A stretch of 64,000 nucleotides of DNA from JBJYIN01 sp046237015 (GCF_046237015.1 NZ_JBJYIN010000010.1:1-64000); one strand, 5' to 3'. Shown: positions 8,539 through 17,894, numbered from the stretch's first letter. The notes: a model not told the origin generated them from the sequence alone. Made by a program: numbers and translations.

Positions 8539-9912
8539 ATGTCCGTACAGACCGTGGATTGGGATTTAGCCCTGATTCAAAAATATAATTATTCTGGGCC
8601 GCGTTATACGTCATATCCCACCGCATTAGAATTTAGTGAACAGTTTGATGAGCCCGCTTTTTTGCAGGCAATCGCCCGTTATCCACAACGTCCACTTTCA
8701 TTGTATATCCACATCCCGTTTTGCCACCGGCTATGCTATTTCTGCGGCTGCAATAAGCTGGTTACGCGTCAACAGCATAAAGCGGATGAGTACCTTGACG
8801 TATTGGAGAAGGAAATTCGTCAGCGAGCACCGCTGTTTTCTGAGCGCACCGTAACCCAACTGCATTGGGGGGGAGGAACACCAACCTATTTGAATAAGGT
8901 GCAGATTACCCGCCTGATGACGTTGCTGCGTGACGTATTTTCATTCTCTGATGATGCTGAGTTGTCACTTGAAGTTGATCCGCGTGAGATTGAATTGGAC
9001 GTGCTCGATCATCTGCGTGCCGAAGGATTTAATCGTCTGAGCATGGGGGTGCAGGATTTCAATAAAGAAGTGCAGAAGCTGGTAAACCGCGAGCAGGATG
9101 AAGATTTTATTTTCGCGCTGATCGAACGCGCAAAAGCATTGGGTTTTACATCCACGAATATTGATCTGATTTATGGTTTGCCAAAGCAAACGCCGGAGAG
9201 TTTCGCCTTTACATTGCAACGAGTCGCTGAGCTAAGCCCGCATCGTCTGAGCGTTTTTAACTATGCGCATTTACCCAGCCTGTTTGCGGCGCAGCGAAAA
9301 ATCAAAGAAGCTGATTTACCGGATGCAGAACAGAAACTGGAGATTTTACAGCAAACGATCGGGTCTCTGACTCAATCTGGTTACCAGTTTATCGGTATGG
9401 ACCATTTCGCACGACCGGATGATGAACTGGCTATTGCGCAGCGGGAAGGGAAGTTGCATCGTAATTTTCAGGGATATACCACTCAGGGAAACAGCGATCT
9501 GCTTGGAATGGGCGTTTCGGCGATTAGTATGATCGGTGATAGTTATGCTCAGAATCAAAAAGAGCTGAAGCACTATTATGCGCAGGTCAAAGACTCCGGG
9601 AATGCGCTGTGGCGCGGGCTACAACTGACTCGTGATGATTGCCTTCGTCGCGATGTGATTAAGACACTAATTTGTAATTTCCAGCTTAGCTATGCGTCCA
9701 TTGAAGCGGAATATGCGATCGATTTTAAAACCTACTTTGAGCAAGATTTAGCATTGCTGGCTCCGCTGGTGGCCGATGGGTTGGTTGATAGCTTGGAAGA
9801 TGGACTGGTGGTGACACCTAAAGGACGTTTGCTGATTCGCAATATCTGCATGTGTTTTGACGTCTATCTGCGTAACAAAATCAGGACCCAGCAGTTTTCC
9901 CGCGTGATTTAG
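8539..9912 (+). CDS. hemN: oxygen-independent coproporphyrinogen III dehydrogenase HemN
   Basis: HemN is a radical-SAM enzyme that oxidatively decarboxylates coproporphyrinogen III to protoporphyrinogen IX in anaerobic heme synthesis. The cluster-binding motif C62-x3-C66-x2-C69 (FCHRLCYFCGCNK) is intact, followed by WGGGTPTYL and the IDLIYGLPKQT and FQGYTTQG segments. From the ATG at 8539 it has 457 residues, identical to E. coli. A GTG three codons upstream lies inside the ribosome site GGAAGGAG and is unlikely to be used. Confidence 0.97.
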   Translation: MSVQTVDWDLALIQKYNYSGPRYTSYPTALEFSEQFDEPAFLQAIARYPQRPLSLYIHIPFCHRLCYFCGCNKLVTRQQHKADEYLDVLEKEIRQRAPLFSERTVTQLHWGGGTPTYLNKVQITRLMTLLRDVFSFSDDAELSLEVDPREIELDVLDHLRAEGFNRLSMGVQDFNKEVQKLVNREQDEDFIFALIERAKALGFTSTNIDLIYGLPKQTPESFAFTLQRVAELSPHRLSVFNYAHLPSLFAAQRKIKEADLPDAEQKLEILQQTIGSLTQSGYQFIGMDHFARPDDELAIAQREGKLHRNFQGYTTQGNSDLLGMGVSAISMIGDSYAQNQKELKHYYAQVKDSGNALWRGLQLTRDDCLRRDVIKTLICNFQLSYASIEAEYAIDFKTYFEQDLALLAPLVADGLVDSLEDGLVVTPKGRLLIRNICMCFDVYLRNKIRTQQFSRVI

Positions 9913-9920
9913 CCAAAAAA

Positions 9921-9957
9921 ACAGCCAGCTGATGTTGATGTCGGCTGGCTGTCCTCG
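9921..9957. terminator. bidirectional terminator between hemN and yshB
   Basis: Perfect 9-bp stem ACAGCCAGC / GCTGGCTGT (9921-9929 with 9944-9952), with a T-rich tail on the plus strand and seven As before it that give a U tract on the minus strand. It can end both the hemN and the yshB transcripts. Confidence 0.7.
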
Positions 9958-9969
9958 TGTTTTTTATGA

Positions 9970-10092
9970 TCAACTAAAGAAGTTAATCAGTGCGGCACAC
10001 AAAACAGCGGCAATCGCTGTTTGCGGTGAGTGGCTCGCAGCGGAACCTATTTCAGCGCTGTGCGTCACTACAGAAATTAATGAGTCAAACAT
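9970..10092 (-). CDS. yshB: small membrane protein YshB
   Basis: A 40-codon ORF reads MFDSLISVVTHSAEIGSA at its start and contains SHSPQTAIAAVLCAALIN near its end. It matches the short E. coli protein YshB (SHTPQTAVAAVLCAAMIG), which occupies the same place between hemN and glnG. A strong ribosome site, GGGAGG, stands 5 nt before the ATG. The C-terminal half is a single hydrophobic helix. In Salmonella, YshB has been linked to intracellular survival; here the role is unknown. An ORF in the opposite direction over the same bases is a shadow. Confidence 0.88.
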   Translation of the reverse strand: MFDSLISVVTHSAEIGSAASHSPQTAIAAVLCAALINFFS

Positions 10093-10269
10093 GTTAGCCT
10101 CCCGGATCAGCGACACGATCATACTGCTGACTCGGGTCAAGTAAAGGACAAATTTATGACAATTTCGTGCGCCAGATTGTATTTTTTAACACCACTTTTC
10201 GTCGATGAATAGATGATGTCAGTGTGTAAATATTAAACTAACAATTGCGCAATAAATGCGCAATGTATG

Positions 10270-11682
10270 TTACTCCATTCCCAGCTCTTTTAGTTTACGT
10301 GTCAGGGTATTTCTTCCCCATCCTAATAAGCGAGCGGCTTCCTGTTTATGCCCTTGAGTATGTCGTAATGCCGTCGTTAGCAATGTTCTTTCCATTTCAG
10401 GTTGTGCTTCTGACAGCAAATTTTGATGACCGGAACGCAGAGCACGATCGGCCCACTGTGCCAGCAATGTTGCCCAACTGTCAGGTAGTATATGCACGGT
10501 GGAATCCGGTGCGGTGGTTTCAAACAGCTCTGGTGGTAAATCCTGAATCAGGACTTCCTGACCCGCCGCCATGACCGTCAACCAGCGACAGGTATTCTCC
10601 AATTGGCGCACGTTGCCTGGCCAGGGTAGACGAGTCAGCGCCGTTTCTGTTTCCGGATGCAGGTTTTTGGGTTCGACACCCAACTCTTTCGCCGTCGCTT
10701 GTAAGAAATACTGAGCCAGACGGGGAATATCTTCGCGGCGCTCACGCAGTGGTGGCAGATGAACGCGGATAACATTCAAACGGTGGAAGAGATCTTCTCG
10801 GAACCGACCCTCCTGAACCCGTAACTCGAGATTCTGGTGTGTTGCGGCAATGATTCGTACATCCACTTTCACCGCTGCATAGCCACCAACACGGTAAAAT
10901 TGACCATCGGCTAATACGCGCAATAAACGTGTTTGCACATCCAGCGGCATATCGCCAATTTCGTCCAGAAACAGCGTACCGCCATCAGCCTGTTCAAAGC
11001 GGCCTTGCCGAATTTGATTTGCGCCAGTGAATGCGCCTTTTTCATGACCAAATAATTCTGATTCAATTAAATCTTTTGGAATGGCCGCCATATTCAACGC
11101 AATAAAGGGTGCTTTAGCGCGTGGGCTATGCCGATGCAGCGCATGGGCAACCAACTCTTTACCGGTGCCGGATTCACCATTAATCAGTACGCTGATCGAT
11201 GAACGCGATAAGCGCCCAATGATGCGAAATACGTCCTGCATGGCAGGCGCTTCACCGATGATATCCGTTGTTGGGCCGCTGATCGGCTGATTACGAACCG
11301 GCTGTTGTTGCTCGAGATAATGGCTGATCGCTCTCTCTACCAGCGCGACCGCTTCATCAATATCAAACGGTTTAGGTAGATAATCAAAAGCGCCTTGTTG
11401 ATAAGCGCTGACGGCGGCATCTAAATCGGAATGCGCGGTCATGATGATGACGGGTAGCATCGGATGGCGCTGCTTTATTTGCTGTAGCAATGCCAGCCCA
11501 TCCATACCGGGCATGCGAATGTCGGACAGCAATACATCGGGCGTTTGTGTCGCCAATGCATGCAGCGCCTGGTTTCCGTTATCAAATGTAGCACAGGTTA
11601 GGCCCGCACCAGTGAGCGCACGTTCGAGCACCCAACGGATGGAGCTATCGTCGTCGACAATCCAGACTATCCCTCGTTGCAT
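10270..11682 (-). CDS. glnG: nitrogen regulation response regulator NtrC (GlnG)
   Basis: NtrC, when phosphorylated by NtrB, activates sigma-54 promoters under nitrogen limitation. The 470-residue protein has a receiver domain with the phospho-acceptor D54 (LLSDIRMPGMDG), a sigma-54 AAA+ domain (Walker A GESGTGKELVA, the sigma-54 contact loop GAFTGA, Walker B GGTLFLDEIGDMP) and a Fis-type DNA-binding helix-turn-helix at the end (KQEAARLLGWGRNTLTRKLKEL). The start MQRGIVWIVDDD at 11682 matches the family; the upstream extension belongs to the glnL tail region. Third gene of glnA-glnL-glnG. Confidence 0.97.
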   Translation of the reverse strand: MQRGIVWIVDDDSSIRWVLERALTGAGLTCATFDNGNQALHALATQTPDVLLSDIRMPGMDGLALLQQIKQRHPMLPVIIMTAHSDLDAAVSAYQQGAFDYLPKPFDIDEAVALVERAISHYLEQQQPVRNQPISGPTTDIIGEAPAMQDVFRIIGRLSRSSISVLINGESGTGKELVAHALHRHSPRAKAPFIALNMAAIPKDLIESELFGHEKGAFTGANQIRQGRFEQADGGTLFLDEIGDMPLDVQTRLLRVLADGQFYRVGGYAAVKVDVRIIAATHQNLELRVQEGRFREDLFHRLNVIRVHLPPLRERREDIPRLAQYFLQATAKELGVEPKNLHPETETALTRLPWPGNVRQLENTCRWLTVMAAGQEVLIQDLPPELFETTAPDSTVHILPDSWATLLAQWADRALRSGHQNLLSEAQPEMERTLLTTALRHTQGHKQEAARLLGWGRNTLTRKLKELGME

Positions 11683-11690
11683 TGTGAACC

Positions 11691-12740
11691 TCACTGGCGA
11701 ATGGGCAGGTAAACCGAAAATTCGGTATGTCCTGGCCAACTGTTAAATTCAATTTTACCGGAATGTTGATCAATCAGACTGCGCGCGATAGACAACCCTA
11801 ATCCAGTTCCCCCTTCCCGACCACTGACCATCGGATAAAACAACGTATCCTGTAGTTGGGCCGGTACGCCTGGGCCGTCATCCTCAATATCAATACGTGC
11901 AGCAAGACGATAACGCACGCCGTGCAATGTGAGTTGGAACGCAGTGCGGGTACGTATCGTAATCGTGCCGCCTTCCTGACCCAGAGCCTGTAGCGCATTA
12001 CGGGTAATATTTAGTAGCACTTGCTCAACCTGATCGGGGTCGTGGATCAACTCTGGCAGGCTGGGATCATAATCTTTCACCAGCGTCACATTATCTGGTT
12101 TTTCCAGCGACACGAGCTGACAAACACGTTCGGCAACCTGATGAATGCTCTGTGTAACGTGTAGACCGGGCTGCTGCGGGCCGAGTAGACGATCGACCAA
12201 ATTACGCAAGCGGTCCGCCTGCTCAATGATCACTTTGGTATATTCGGTTAGTGCCGGGTCGGGGAGTGCTTTGGAAAGCAGTTGTGCTGCCCCTCGTAAT
12301 CCACCCAGTGGGTTTTTTATCTCGTGTGCTAATCCCCTGACTAAATCCCGGGCTGCCTGTTGTTGAGCTTGTTGAAGCTGTTCCTGGCTGAGGCGGCGTT
12401 GGTTATCCATTGGCGCCATTTCCAGCAGAATAAAGTCATCCTGCACGCGTTGTGCCGTGAGAGACATAATATGCGCTTTACCATCGACGACGATGGTCAC
12501 TTCGTTGTCTGTAAAACCTTGCCCTGAATCCAGACTTTCGCGCATTAAGTCTATATTCAGAGAAAAATATCCCAGCAGGTCAGGTAAAGGCGTACCTGAT
12601 AATTTACGTGAGCTTTGTGCCAATAATTGTTGTGCTGCTGGATTGGAGTAATGAATCGCCAGATGGTTATCCAGCAATAATATGCTGTTTATTAAAGAAT
12701 TGAGGATCTGCCCAGCATCGGGCAGCGTGCCTGTTGCCAT
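11691..12740 (-). CDS. glnL: nitrogen regulation sensor kinase/phosphatase NtrB (GlnL)
   Basis: NtrB phosphorylates or dephosphorylates NtrC in response to PII (GlnB). The 349-residue cytoplasmic protein has an N-terminal PAS domain, the H box with phospho-histidine H139 (GLAHEIKNPLGG), the N box (LLNITRNALQA) and the ATP-binding DDGPGVP and GGTGLGLS boxes. No membrane segment is present, as expected. It lies 8 nt before glnG, so the two are co-translated, and 188 bp after glnA with an internal terminator between. Confidence 0.97.
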   Translation of the reverse strand: MATGTLPDAGQILNSLINSILLLDNHLAIHYSNPAAQQLLAQSSRKLSGTPLPDLLGYFSLNIDLMRESLDSGQGFTDNEVTIVVDGKAHIMSLTAQRVQDDFILLEMAPMDNQRRLSQEQLQQAQQQAARDLVRGLAHEIKNPLGGLRGAAQLLSKALPDPALTEYTKVIIEQADRLRNLVDRLLGPQQPGLHVTQSIHQVAERVCQLVSLEKPDNVTLVKDYDPSLPELIHDPDQVEQVLLNITRNALQALGQEGGTITIRTRTAFQLTLHGVRYRLAARIDIEDDGPGVPAQLQDTLFYPMVSGREGGTGLGLSIARSLIDQHSGKIEFNSWPGHTEFSVYLPIRQ

Positions 12741-12794
12741 AACGCAGACTCCCGCACTCTATGAGCGCACAGTAGTAACTTCAACACCCGTGGA

Positions 12795-12820
12795 GAAAAA
12801 AGCCCATCATAAGATGGGCT
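12795..12820 (-). terminator. terminator between glnA and glnL
   Basis: Perfect 8-bp stem AGCCCATC / GATGGGCT (12801-12808 with 12813-12820), followed on the minus strand by six Ts (12795-12800). It ends most glnA transcripts and allows glnLG to be made at a lower level, as known for the E. coli operon. Confidence 0.8.
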
Positions 12821-12928
12821 GAAAAGTTTCCACGGCAACAAAAACAAAACCAAAAACGTCTTAGCATTCTGTTAATCATCGATCAAGGTTGGGTATCAGC
12901 ACACCTAACCTTATCGAAGCAGATATCA

Positions 12929-14338
12929 TTACACACTGTAGTACAGTTCGAACTCAACCGGGTGTGGCGTCATGCGAACACGGTCATTCTCTGATTTACG
13001 CAGTTCGATGTAAGCATCAATGGTATCATCAGTGAATACACCGCCACGGGTCAGGAATTCACGATCCGCATCCAATGCATTCAGCGCTTCTTCCAGCGAA
13101 CCAGCCACCTGTGGAATTTCTTTGGCTTCTTCCGGCGGCAGATCGTACAGGTTCTTATCCATTGCATCGCCAGGATGAATTTTGTTGATCACGCCATCCA
13201 GACCAGCCATTAACAATGCAGCGAAACACAGGTAAGGGTTAGCTGCCGGATCCGGGAAGCGAACCTCGATACGACGCGCTTTCGCACTGGCAACAACCGG
13301 AATACGGATAGATGCAGAACGGTTGCGAGCCGAGTAAGCCAACATAACCGGTGCTTCATACCCTGGAACCAGACGCTTGTAAGAGTTGGTGGTTGGGTTA
13401 GCGAGGGCGTTGATGGCTTTAGCATGTTTAATCACCCCGCCGATGTAATACAACGCTGTTTCAGACAGGCCGCCGTATTTGTCACCAGCGAACAGGTTGG
13501 TTCCATTTTTAGCTAAAGACATATGGCAGTGCATGCCAGAGCCGTTGTCACCAAACATAGGTTTTGGCATGAAGGTCGCCGTTTTGCCAAATGCATGAGC
13601 AACGTTGTGCACGACATATTTGTAAATCTGAATTTCGTCCGCTTTTTTGGTCATGGTATTGAAGCGGGTTGCCACTTCGTTCTGACCTGCGGTAGCAACT
13701 TCATGGTGATGCGCTTCGACCACTAAACCCATTTCTTCCATGGTCAGACACATCGTTGAACGCATGTCCTGAGAGGAATCGACCGGAGGTACAGGGAAGT
13801 AGCCGCCTTTCACGCCAGGGCGGTGGCCCTTGTTACCGCCTTCGTATTTCGTGCTGGAGTTCCAAGCACCTTCGATATCATCAATGGCAACGTGAGAACC
13901 AGAGATGCTGCTGCCGAAACGGATATCATCGAACAGGAAGAATTCTGGCTCTGGCCCGAACAGGACGGTATCGGCAATGCCGGAGGCGCGCAGGAAATCT
14001 TCAGCACGTTTAGAAATAGAACGTGGATCGCGATCATAACCTTGCATCGTGCCTGGTTCTAAAATATCGCAACGAATGATTAGCGTTGACTCTTCAAAGA
14101 ATGGGTCGATAACTGCCGTGCTGGTATCCGGCATCAGAACCATGTCGGATTCGTTAATGCCTTTCCAGCCGCCAATCGAGGAACCATCAAACATTTTACC
14201 TTCTTCAAAAAAGTCAGCATTAACTTGATGAGCCGGAATCGTGATGTGTTGTTCTTTGCCTTTGGTATCGGTGAAGCGCAAATCAACAAACTTCACTTCA
14301 TGTTCATTCAGCATCGTCAAAACATGTTCTGCGGACAT
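12929..14338 (-). CDS. glnA: glutamine synthetase, type I
   Basis: GlnA makes glutamine from glutamate, ammonia and ATP as a dodecamer and is the main ammonia-assimilating enzyme under nitrogen limitation. The 469-residue protein shows FDGSSIGGWK, the GPEPEFFLFDD segment, the catalytic-site region GSGMHCHMSL, the ATP region KRLVPGYEAPV and NRSASIRIPV, and the adenylylation site Y398 in NLYDLPPEE, so activity control by GlnE is expected. Transcription is very probably under NtrC and sigma-54; the sites are upstream. Confidence 0.98.
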   Translation of the reverse strand: MSAEHVLTMLNEHEVKFVDLRFTDTKGKEQHITIPAHQVNADFFEEGKMFDGSSIGGWKGINESDMVLMPDTSTAVIDPFFEESTLIIRCDILEPGTMQGYDRDPRSISKRAEDFLRASGIADTVLFGPEPEFFLFDDIRFGSSISGSHVAIDDIEGAWNSSTKYEGGNKGHRPGVKGGYFPVPPVDSSQDMRSTMCLTMEEMGLVVEAHHHEVATAGQNEVATRFNTMTKKADEIQIYKYVVHNVAHAFGKTATFMPKPMFGDNGSGMHCHMSLAKNGTNLFAGDKYGGLSETALYYIGGVIKHAKAINALANPTTNSYKRLVPGYEAPVMLAYSARNRSASIRIPVVASAKARRIEVRFPDPAANPYLCFAALLMAGLDGVINKIHPGDAMDKNLYDLPPEEAKEIPQVAGSLEEALNALDADREFLTRGGVFTDDTIDAYIELRKSENDRVRMTPHPVEFELYYSV

Positions 14339-14418
14339 ACTTGGTTCTCCCGATTGTCGTTTTTCGTCGTGGAACGAATATCATTGTGGATTGATGTTGT
14401 TACCGTGCGTAGACTAAA

Positions 14419-14434
14419 GCTAAAAGTGTGCCAA
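14419..14434 (-). promoter_or_regulatory. sigma-54 promoter of glnA (glnAp2-like)
   Basis: Read on the minus strand the sequence is TTGGCACACTTTTAGC, with the invariant GG and GC exactly 10 nt apart, very close to the E. coli glnAp2 promoter. Transcription should start about 12 nt downstream, near 14407, leaving a roughly 70-nt leader before the glnA ATG. Confidence 0.82.
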
Positions 14435-14506
14435 CTTTTTAAATATGTGTAATGTGCTGCACGTCGGGGCTTTCTGCCTGAATACGACTGCACCATTATA
14501 GTTTAT

Positions 14507-14523
14507 AGCACCAAAATGGTGCT
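14507..14523. promoter_or_regulatory. NtrC binding site 1
   Basis: GCACCAAAATGGTGC is a perfect palindrome matching the NtrC consensus (GCACCA-N3-TGGTGC). It lies about 100-115 bp upstream of the predicted sigma-54 start, the spacing of the enhancer site in E. coli glnA. Confidence 0.85.
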
Positions 14524-14538
14524 TATTGGGTGAAGTTA

Positions 14539-14555
14539 TGCACTTATTTGGTGCA
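14539..14555. promoter_or_regulatory. NtrC binding site 2
   Basis: TGCACTTATTTGGTGCA matches the NtrC palindrome with two mismatches in one half. It is 32 bp (three helical turns) from site 1, on the same DNA face, as expected for paired enhancer sites. A further half-site TGCACCAT is seen at 14489-14496. The remaining DNA up to typA (14556-14707) must carry the typA promoter; TACAAT at 14668-14673 is a possible -10. Confidence 0.8.
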
Positions 14556-14707
14556 TTGCTTCACACTTGTCGCGTTTTTGCACCGTGAAAGGGATCACAA
14601 AGCAGGCAGCAATGGGTTGTTTATCATAGATGCTTGTGATCTTGTTTAGTCCCTCGATTAATACGTGTACAATAGCGCGCTATTTCTAAAATGCCTGAGG
14701 CAAAGCT

Positions 14708-16531
14708 GTGATCGAAAATTTGCGTAACATCGCCATTATTGCGCACGTTGACCATGGGAAAACGACCCTGGTTGATAAGTTGTTGCAACAATCCGGAACT
14801 TTCGGAGAACGTACTGAAGCAACCGAACGTGTAATGGACTCCAACGATTTGGAGAGAGAGCGTGGAATTACCATCCTCGCCAAAAATACTGCCATTAATT
14901 GGAAAGACTATCGCATTAACATCGTGGATACCCCGGGACACGCCGATTTTGGCGGCGAGGTTGAACGTGTTATGTCGATGGTTGACTCGGTGCTGTTAGT
15001 CGTTGACGCAATGGATGGTCCGATGCCGCAGACCCGTTTCGTGACTAAAAAAGCGTTTGCCAATGGTCTGAAGCCAATTGTGGTGATCAACAAGGTTGAC
15101 CGCCCCGGCGCTCGCCCTGACTGGGTTGTTGATCAGGTATTCGATCTGTTTGTTAATCTGGATGCGACGGATGAACAACTGGATTTCCCGATCATTTATG
15201 CCTCCGCATTGATGGGGATTGCCGGTAACGATCACAATGATATGGCGGAAGATATGACTCCGTTGTATCAGGCTATCGTCGATCATGTTTCGGCTCCGAA
15301 AGTAGAACTTGAAGCGCCATTCCAGATGCAAATCTCCCAGTTAGACTATAACAACTATGTTGGTGTTATTGGGGTGGGCCGTATCAAACGTGGTCGTGTG
15401 AAACCGAATCAGCCGATCACTATCATCGATAGCGAAGGTAAAACCCGCAATGGTCGAGTGGGTAAAGTTCTGACCCATATGGGGCTGGAGCGCATTGAAG
15501 CACCCGTTGCTGAAGCTGGCGATATCATCGCGATCACGGGTCTGGGAGAGCTCAATATCTCCGATACCGTTTGTGATGTGACCGCGGTTGAAGCTTTGCC
15601 TGCATTGTCTGTTGATGAACCAACGGTCACGATGTACTTCAACGTCAACACCTCTCCGTTCTGTGGTAAAGAAGGTAAATATGTGACCTCTCGTCAGATT
15701 CTGGAACGTCTGAATAAAGAGTTGGTACATAACGTTGCGTTGCGTGTTGAAGAAACCGAAGATGCGGATGCATTTCGCGTGTCAGGCCGTGGTGAACTTC
15801 ACCTGTCCGTGCTGATTGAAAATATGCGTCGTGAAGGTTTCGAACTGGCGGTTTCCCGTCCTAAAGTTATCAACCGTAAAATCGATGGCCGTATGCAAGA
15901 GCCATTCGAAAACGTGACCCTGGATATTGAAGAACAACATCAGGGCGCAGTCATGCAGGCCATGGGTGAGCGCAAGGGTGATGTTAAGGACATGATCCCT
16001 GATGGAAAAGGGCGTATCCGTTTGGATTACCTGATCCCCGCTCGTGGTTTGATCGGTTTCCGTACCGAGTTTATGACGATGACGTCCGGTACGGGTCTGC
16101 TGTATTCCACTTTCAGCCACTACGATGATGTGCGTCCAGGCGAAATCGGCCAGCGCCAAAACGGTGTGTTGATCTCTAACGGTCAGGGGAAAGCGGTCGC
16201 GTTTGCGCTGTTCAGTCTGCAAGATCGCGGTAAATTGTTCCTCGGTCACGGTGCGGAAGTATATGAAGGCCAGATTATCGGTATTCATTCTCGCTCTAAC
16301 GATCTGACAGTAAACTGCCTGACCGGTAAGAAACTGACCAACATGCGTGCGTCTGGTACGGATGAAGCCACCACGCTAGTTCCGGCGATCAAAATGTCTC
16401 TGGAACAAGCGCTGGAGTTCATTGATGATGATGAACTGGTTGAAGTGACACCAACGTCTATTCGTATTCGTAAACGTCATCTGACGGAAAACGATCGTAA
16501 GCGTGCGAATCGCGGACCTAAAGAAGGCTAA
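14708..16531 (+). CDS. typA: ribosome-associated GTPase TypA/BipA
   Basis: TypA (BipA) is a translational GTPase that helps 50S assembly at low temperature and affects stress and virulence traits. The 607-residue length equals that of E. coli. It shows G1 AHVDHGKTTL (residues 12-21), G3 DTPGHADFGG, G4 NKVDRPGA, then the EF-G-like domains and the BipA-specific C-terminus ending NRGPKEG. Translation starts at a GTG with GAGG seven nt upstream. It is divergent from glnA, as in E. coli. Confidence 0.97.
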   Translation: MIENLRNIAIIAHVDHGKTTLVDKLLQQSGTFGERTEATERVMDSNDLERERGITILAKNTAINWKDYRINIVDTPGHADFGGEVERVMSMVDSVLLVVDAMDGPMPQTRFVTKKAFANGLKPIVVINKVDRPGARPDWVVDQVFDLFVNLDATDEQLDFPIIYASALMGIAGNDHNDMAEDMTPLYQAIVDHVSAPKVELEAPFQMQISQLDYNNYVGVIGVGRIKRGRVKPNQPITIIDSEGKTRNGRVGKVLTHMGLERIEAPVAEAGDIIAITGLGELNISDTVCDVTAVEALPALSVDEPTVTMYFNVNTSPFCGKEGKYVTSRQILERLNKELVHNVALRVEETEDADAFRVSGRGELHLSVLIENMRREGFELAVSRPKVINRKIDGRMQEPFENVTLDIEEQHQGAVMQAMGERKGDVKDMIPDGKGRIRLDYLIPARGLIGFRTEFMTMTSGTGLLYSTFSHYDDVRPGEIGQRQNGVLISNGQGKAVAFALFSLQDRGKLFLGHGAEVYEGQIIGIHSRSNDLTVNCLTGKKLTNMRASGTDEATTLVPAIKMSLEQALEFIDDDELVEVTPTSIRIRKRHLTENDRKRANRGPKEG

Positions 16532-16555
16532 TTTTTATCAAGCCCCGCTTTATGT

Positions 16556-16590
16556 AAAAAGGCATCTTCGGGTGCCTTTTTTATTTTTTT
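16556..16590 (+). terminator. typA terminator
   Basis: AAAAAGGCA / TGCCTTTTT stem (16556-16564 with 16573-16581) around a TCTTCGGG loop, followed by a long T tract. Confidence 0.85.
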
Positions 16591-16766
16591 GTATTCGTAC
16601 TCATCAGTTTGCGAGTAGCGTCGCAAAAACGTGCCCAACTTTTTTGTTTTTCTCTACCGTTTTGCGTGGTATTCCTACTTTCACTTTTTCCTGTCGGTCC
16701 TCCCTGTTCAGCATTGCAATTTCCCGCTACAGTGAAAAACCAACGGTTACATCAGGAGGAAGGACC

Positions 16767-17378
16767 ATGCTTTATATCTTTGATTTAGGCGACGTCGTCA
16801 TCGATATTGATTTCAACCGGGTGTTAGGCGTCTGGAGCAAACTCAGTAGTACACCGCTGGCGACGTTGAAAGAGCGTTTTGCCATGGGGGAACCCTTTGA
16901 ACAGCATGAGCGCGGTGAAATCAGTGATGAAGCGTTTGCGACAGCGTTGTGTCATGAAATGGGGATCTCGTTGAGTTTTGAGCAATTTTCTGCGGGATGG
17001 CAAGCTATTTTTGTCGCACTGCGCCCAGAGGTTATCGCGATCATGAACCAATTGCGCAACGATGGGCATCGCGTCGTCATTCTTTCTAATACTAACCGTT
17101 TACACTGTGGTCACTGGCCCGTTTTGTATCCTGAAGTAGAGGAGGCGGCCGATCGCCTTTACCTCTCACAGGATATCGGGTTACGTAAACCTGAAGTCGC
17201 GATCTATCAGCATGTGCTGATGCAGGAAGGCGTGGCACCAGAACAAACGATTTTCTTTGATGATAACGCAGCTAATGTCGCTGCCGCTCAGTCACTGGGG
17301 ATTCACAGTATTTTAGTGACTGACCGCCACGTTGTTCCTGACTTTTTTTCTACACAGCCTGCGATCGCCTGTCCATAA
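16767..17378 (+). CDS. yihX: HAD-family alpha-D-glucose-1-phosphate phosphatase YihX
   Basis: The E. coli relative is a haloacid-dehalogenase-type phosphatase acting on alpha-D-glucose-1-phosphate. The protein has HAD motif I as IFDLGDVVIDID, motif II VVILSNTNR, motif III lysine in LRKPEVAIYQ and motif IV FFDDNAANV. The ATG at 16767 follows a strong AGGAGGAAGG site, giving 203 residues; the frame is open further upstream through typA's terminator, but that part is not coding. In E. coli yihY lies between yihX and dtd; here it is missing. Confidence 0.93.
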   Translation: MLYIFDLGDVVIDIDFNRVLGVWSKLSSTPLATLKERFAMGEPFEQHERGEISDEAFATALCHEMGISLSFEQFSAGWQAIFVALRPEVIAIMNQLRNDGHRVVILSNTNRLHCGHWPVLYPEVEEAADRLYLSQDIGLRKPEVAIYQHVLMQEGVAPEQTIFFDDNAANVAAAQSLGIHSILVTDRHVVPDFFSTQPAIACP

Positions 17379-17456
17379 GCCTTTTTTATCGGGTTTACCC
17401 TTTATTGCTAAGGTAAACCCTGCCAATTTTTTGAAAAACAGGAGTGAAGAGAGTCA

Positions 17457-17894
17457 ATGATCGCGTTAATTCAGCGAGTTTCCAGCGCCAGTGTTACGGT
17501 AGGCCATGAGGTGGTTGGTGAAATCGGGAAGGGGTTGTTGGTATTGCTGGGCGTTGAACAAGGCGACGATGAAAGAAAGGCAGAGCGCCTTTGTGAGCGT
17601 GTTTTGGGTTACCGGCTATTTAGTGATGATAATGACAAAATGAACCTTAATGTCAGCCAGGTTGGTGGCAGTGTGCTGGTGGTATCGCAGTTCACACTGG
17701 TGGCGGATACCCAAAAAGGAATGCGCCCCAGTTTTTCTCGCGGTGCGGAACCTGCTGAGGCTGACCGTCTTTATCAGTATTTCGTCGAACAGTGCCGTAA
17801 ACGCGAAATGACGACGGAAACGGGACGATTTGCCGCAGACATGAAAGTGGCATTGGTTAACGATGGTCCGGTGACGTTTTGGTTACAGGTATGA
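17457..17894 (+). CDS. dtd: D-aminoacyl-tRNA deacylase
   Basis: Dtd hydrolyses D-aminoacyl-tRNAs (for example D-Tyr-tRNA) and so enforces homochirality in translation. The 145-residue protein has the two chirality-checking motifs: SQFTL (residues 77-81) and the NDGPVTFWL C-terminus carrying the Gly-cisPro pair. The usual length and start MIALIQRVSSASV are seen. It lies 78 bp after yihX and 69 bp before fabY, all on one strand. Confidence 0.96.
   Translation: MIALIQRVSSASVTVGHEVVGEIGKGLLVLLGVEQGDDERKAERLCERVLGYRLFSDDNDKMNLNVSQVGGSVLVVSQFTLVADTQKGMRPSFSRGAEPAEADRLYQYFVEQCRKREMTTETGRFAADMKVALVNDGPVTFWLQV

Noticed and set aside
9932..10144. 70-codon plus-strand ORF after hemN
   Set aside because: It starts inside the hemN terminator hairpin and runs antisense to yshB, which has a better ribosome site and a known homologue.
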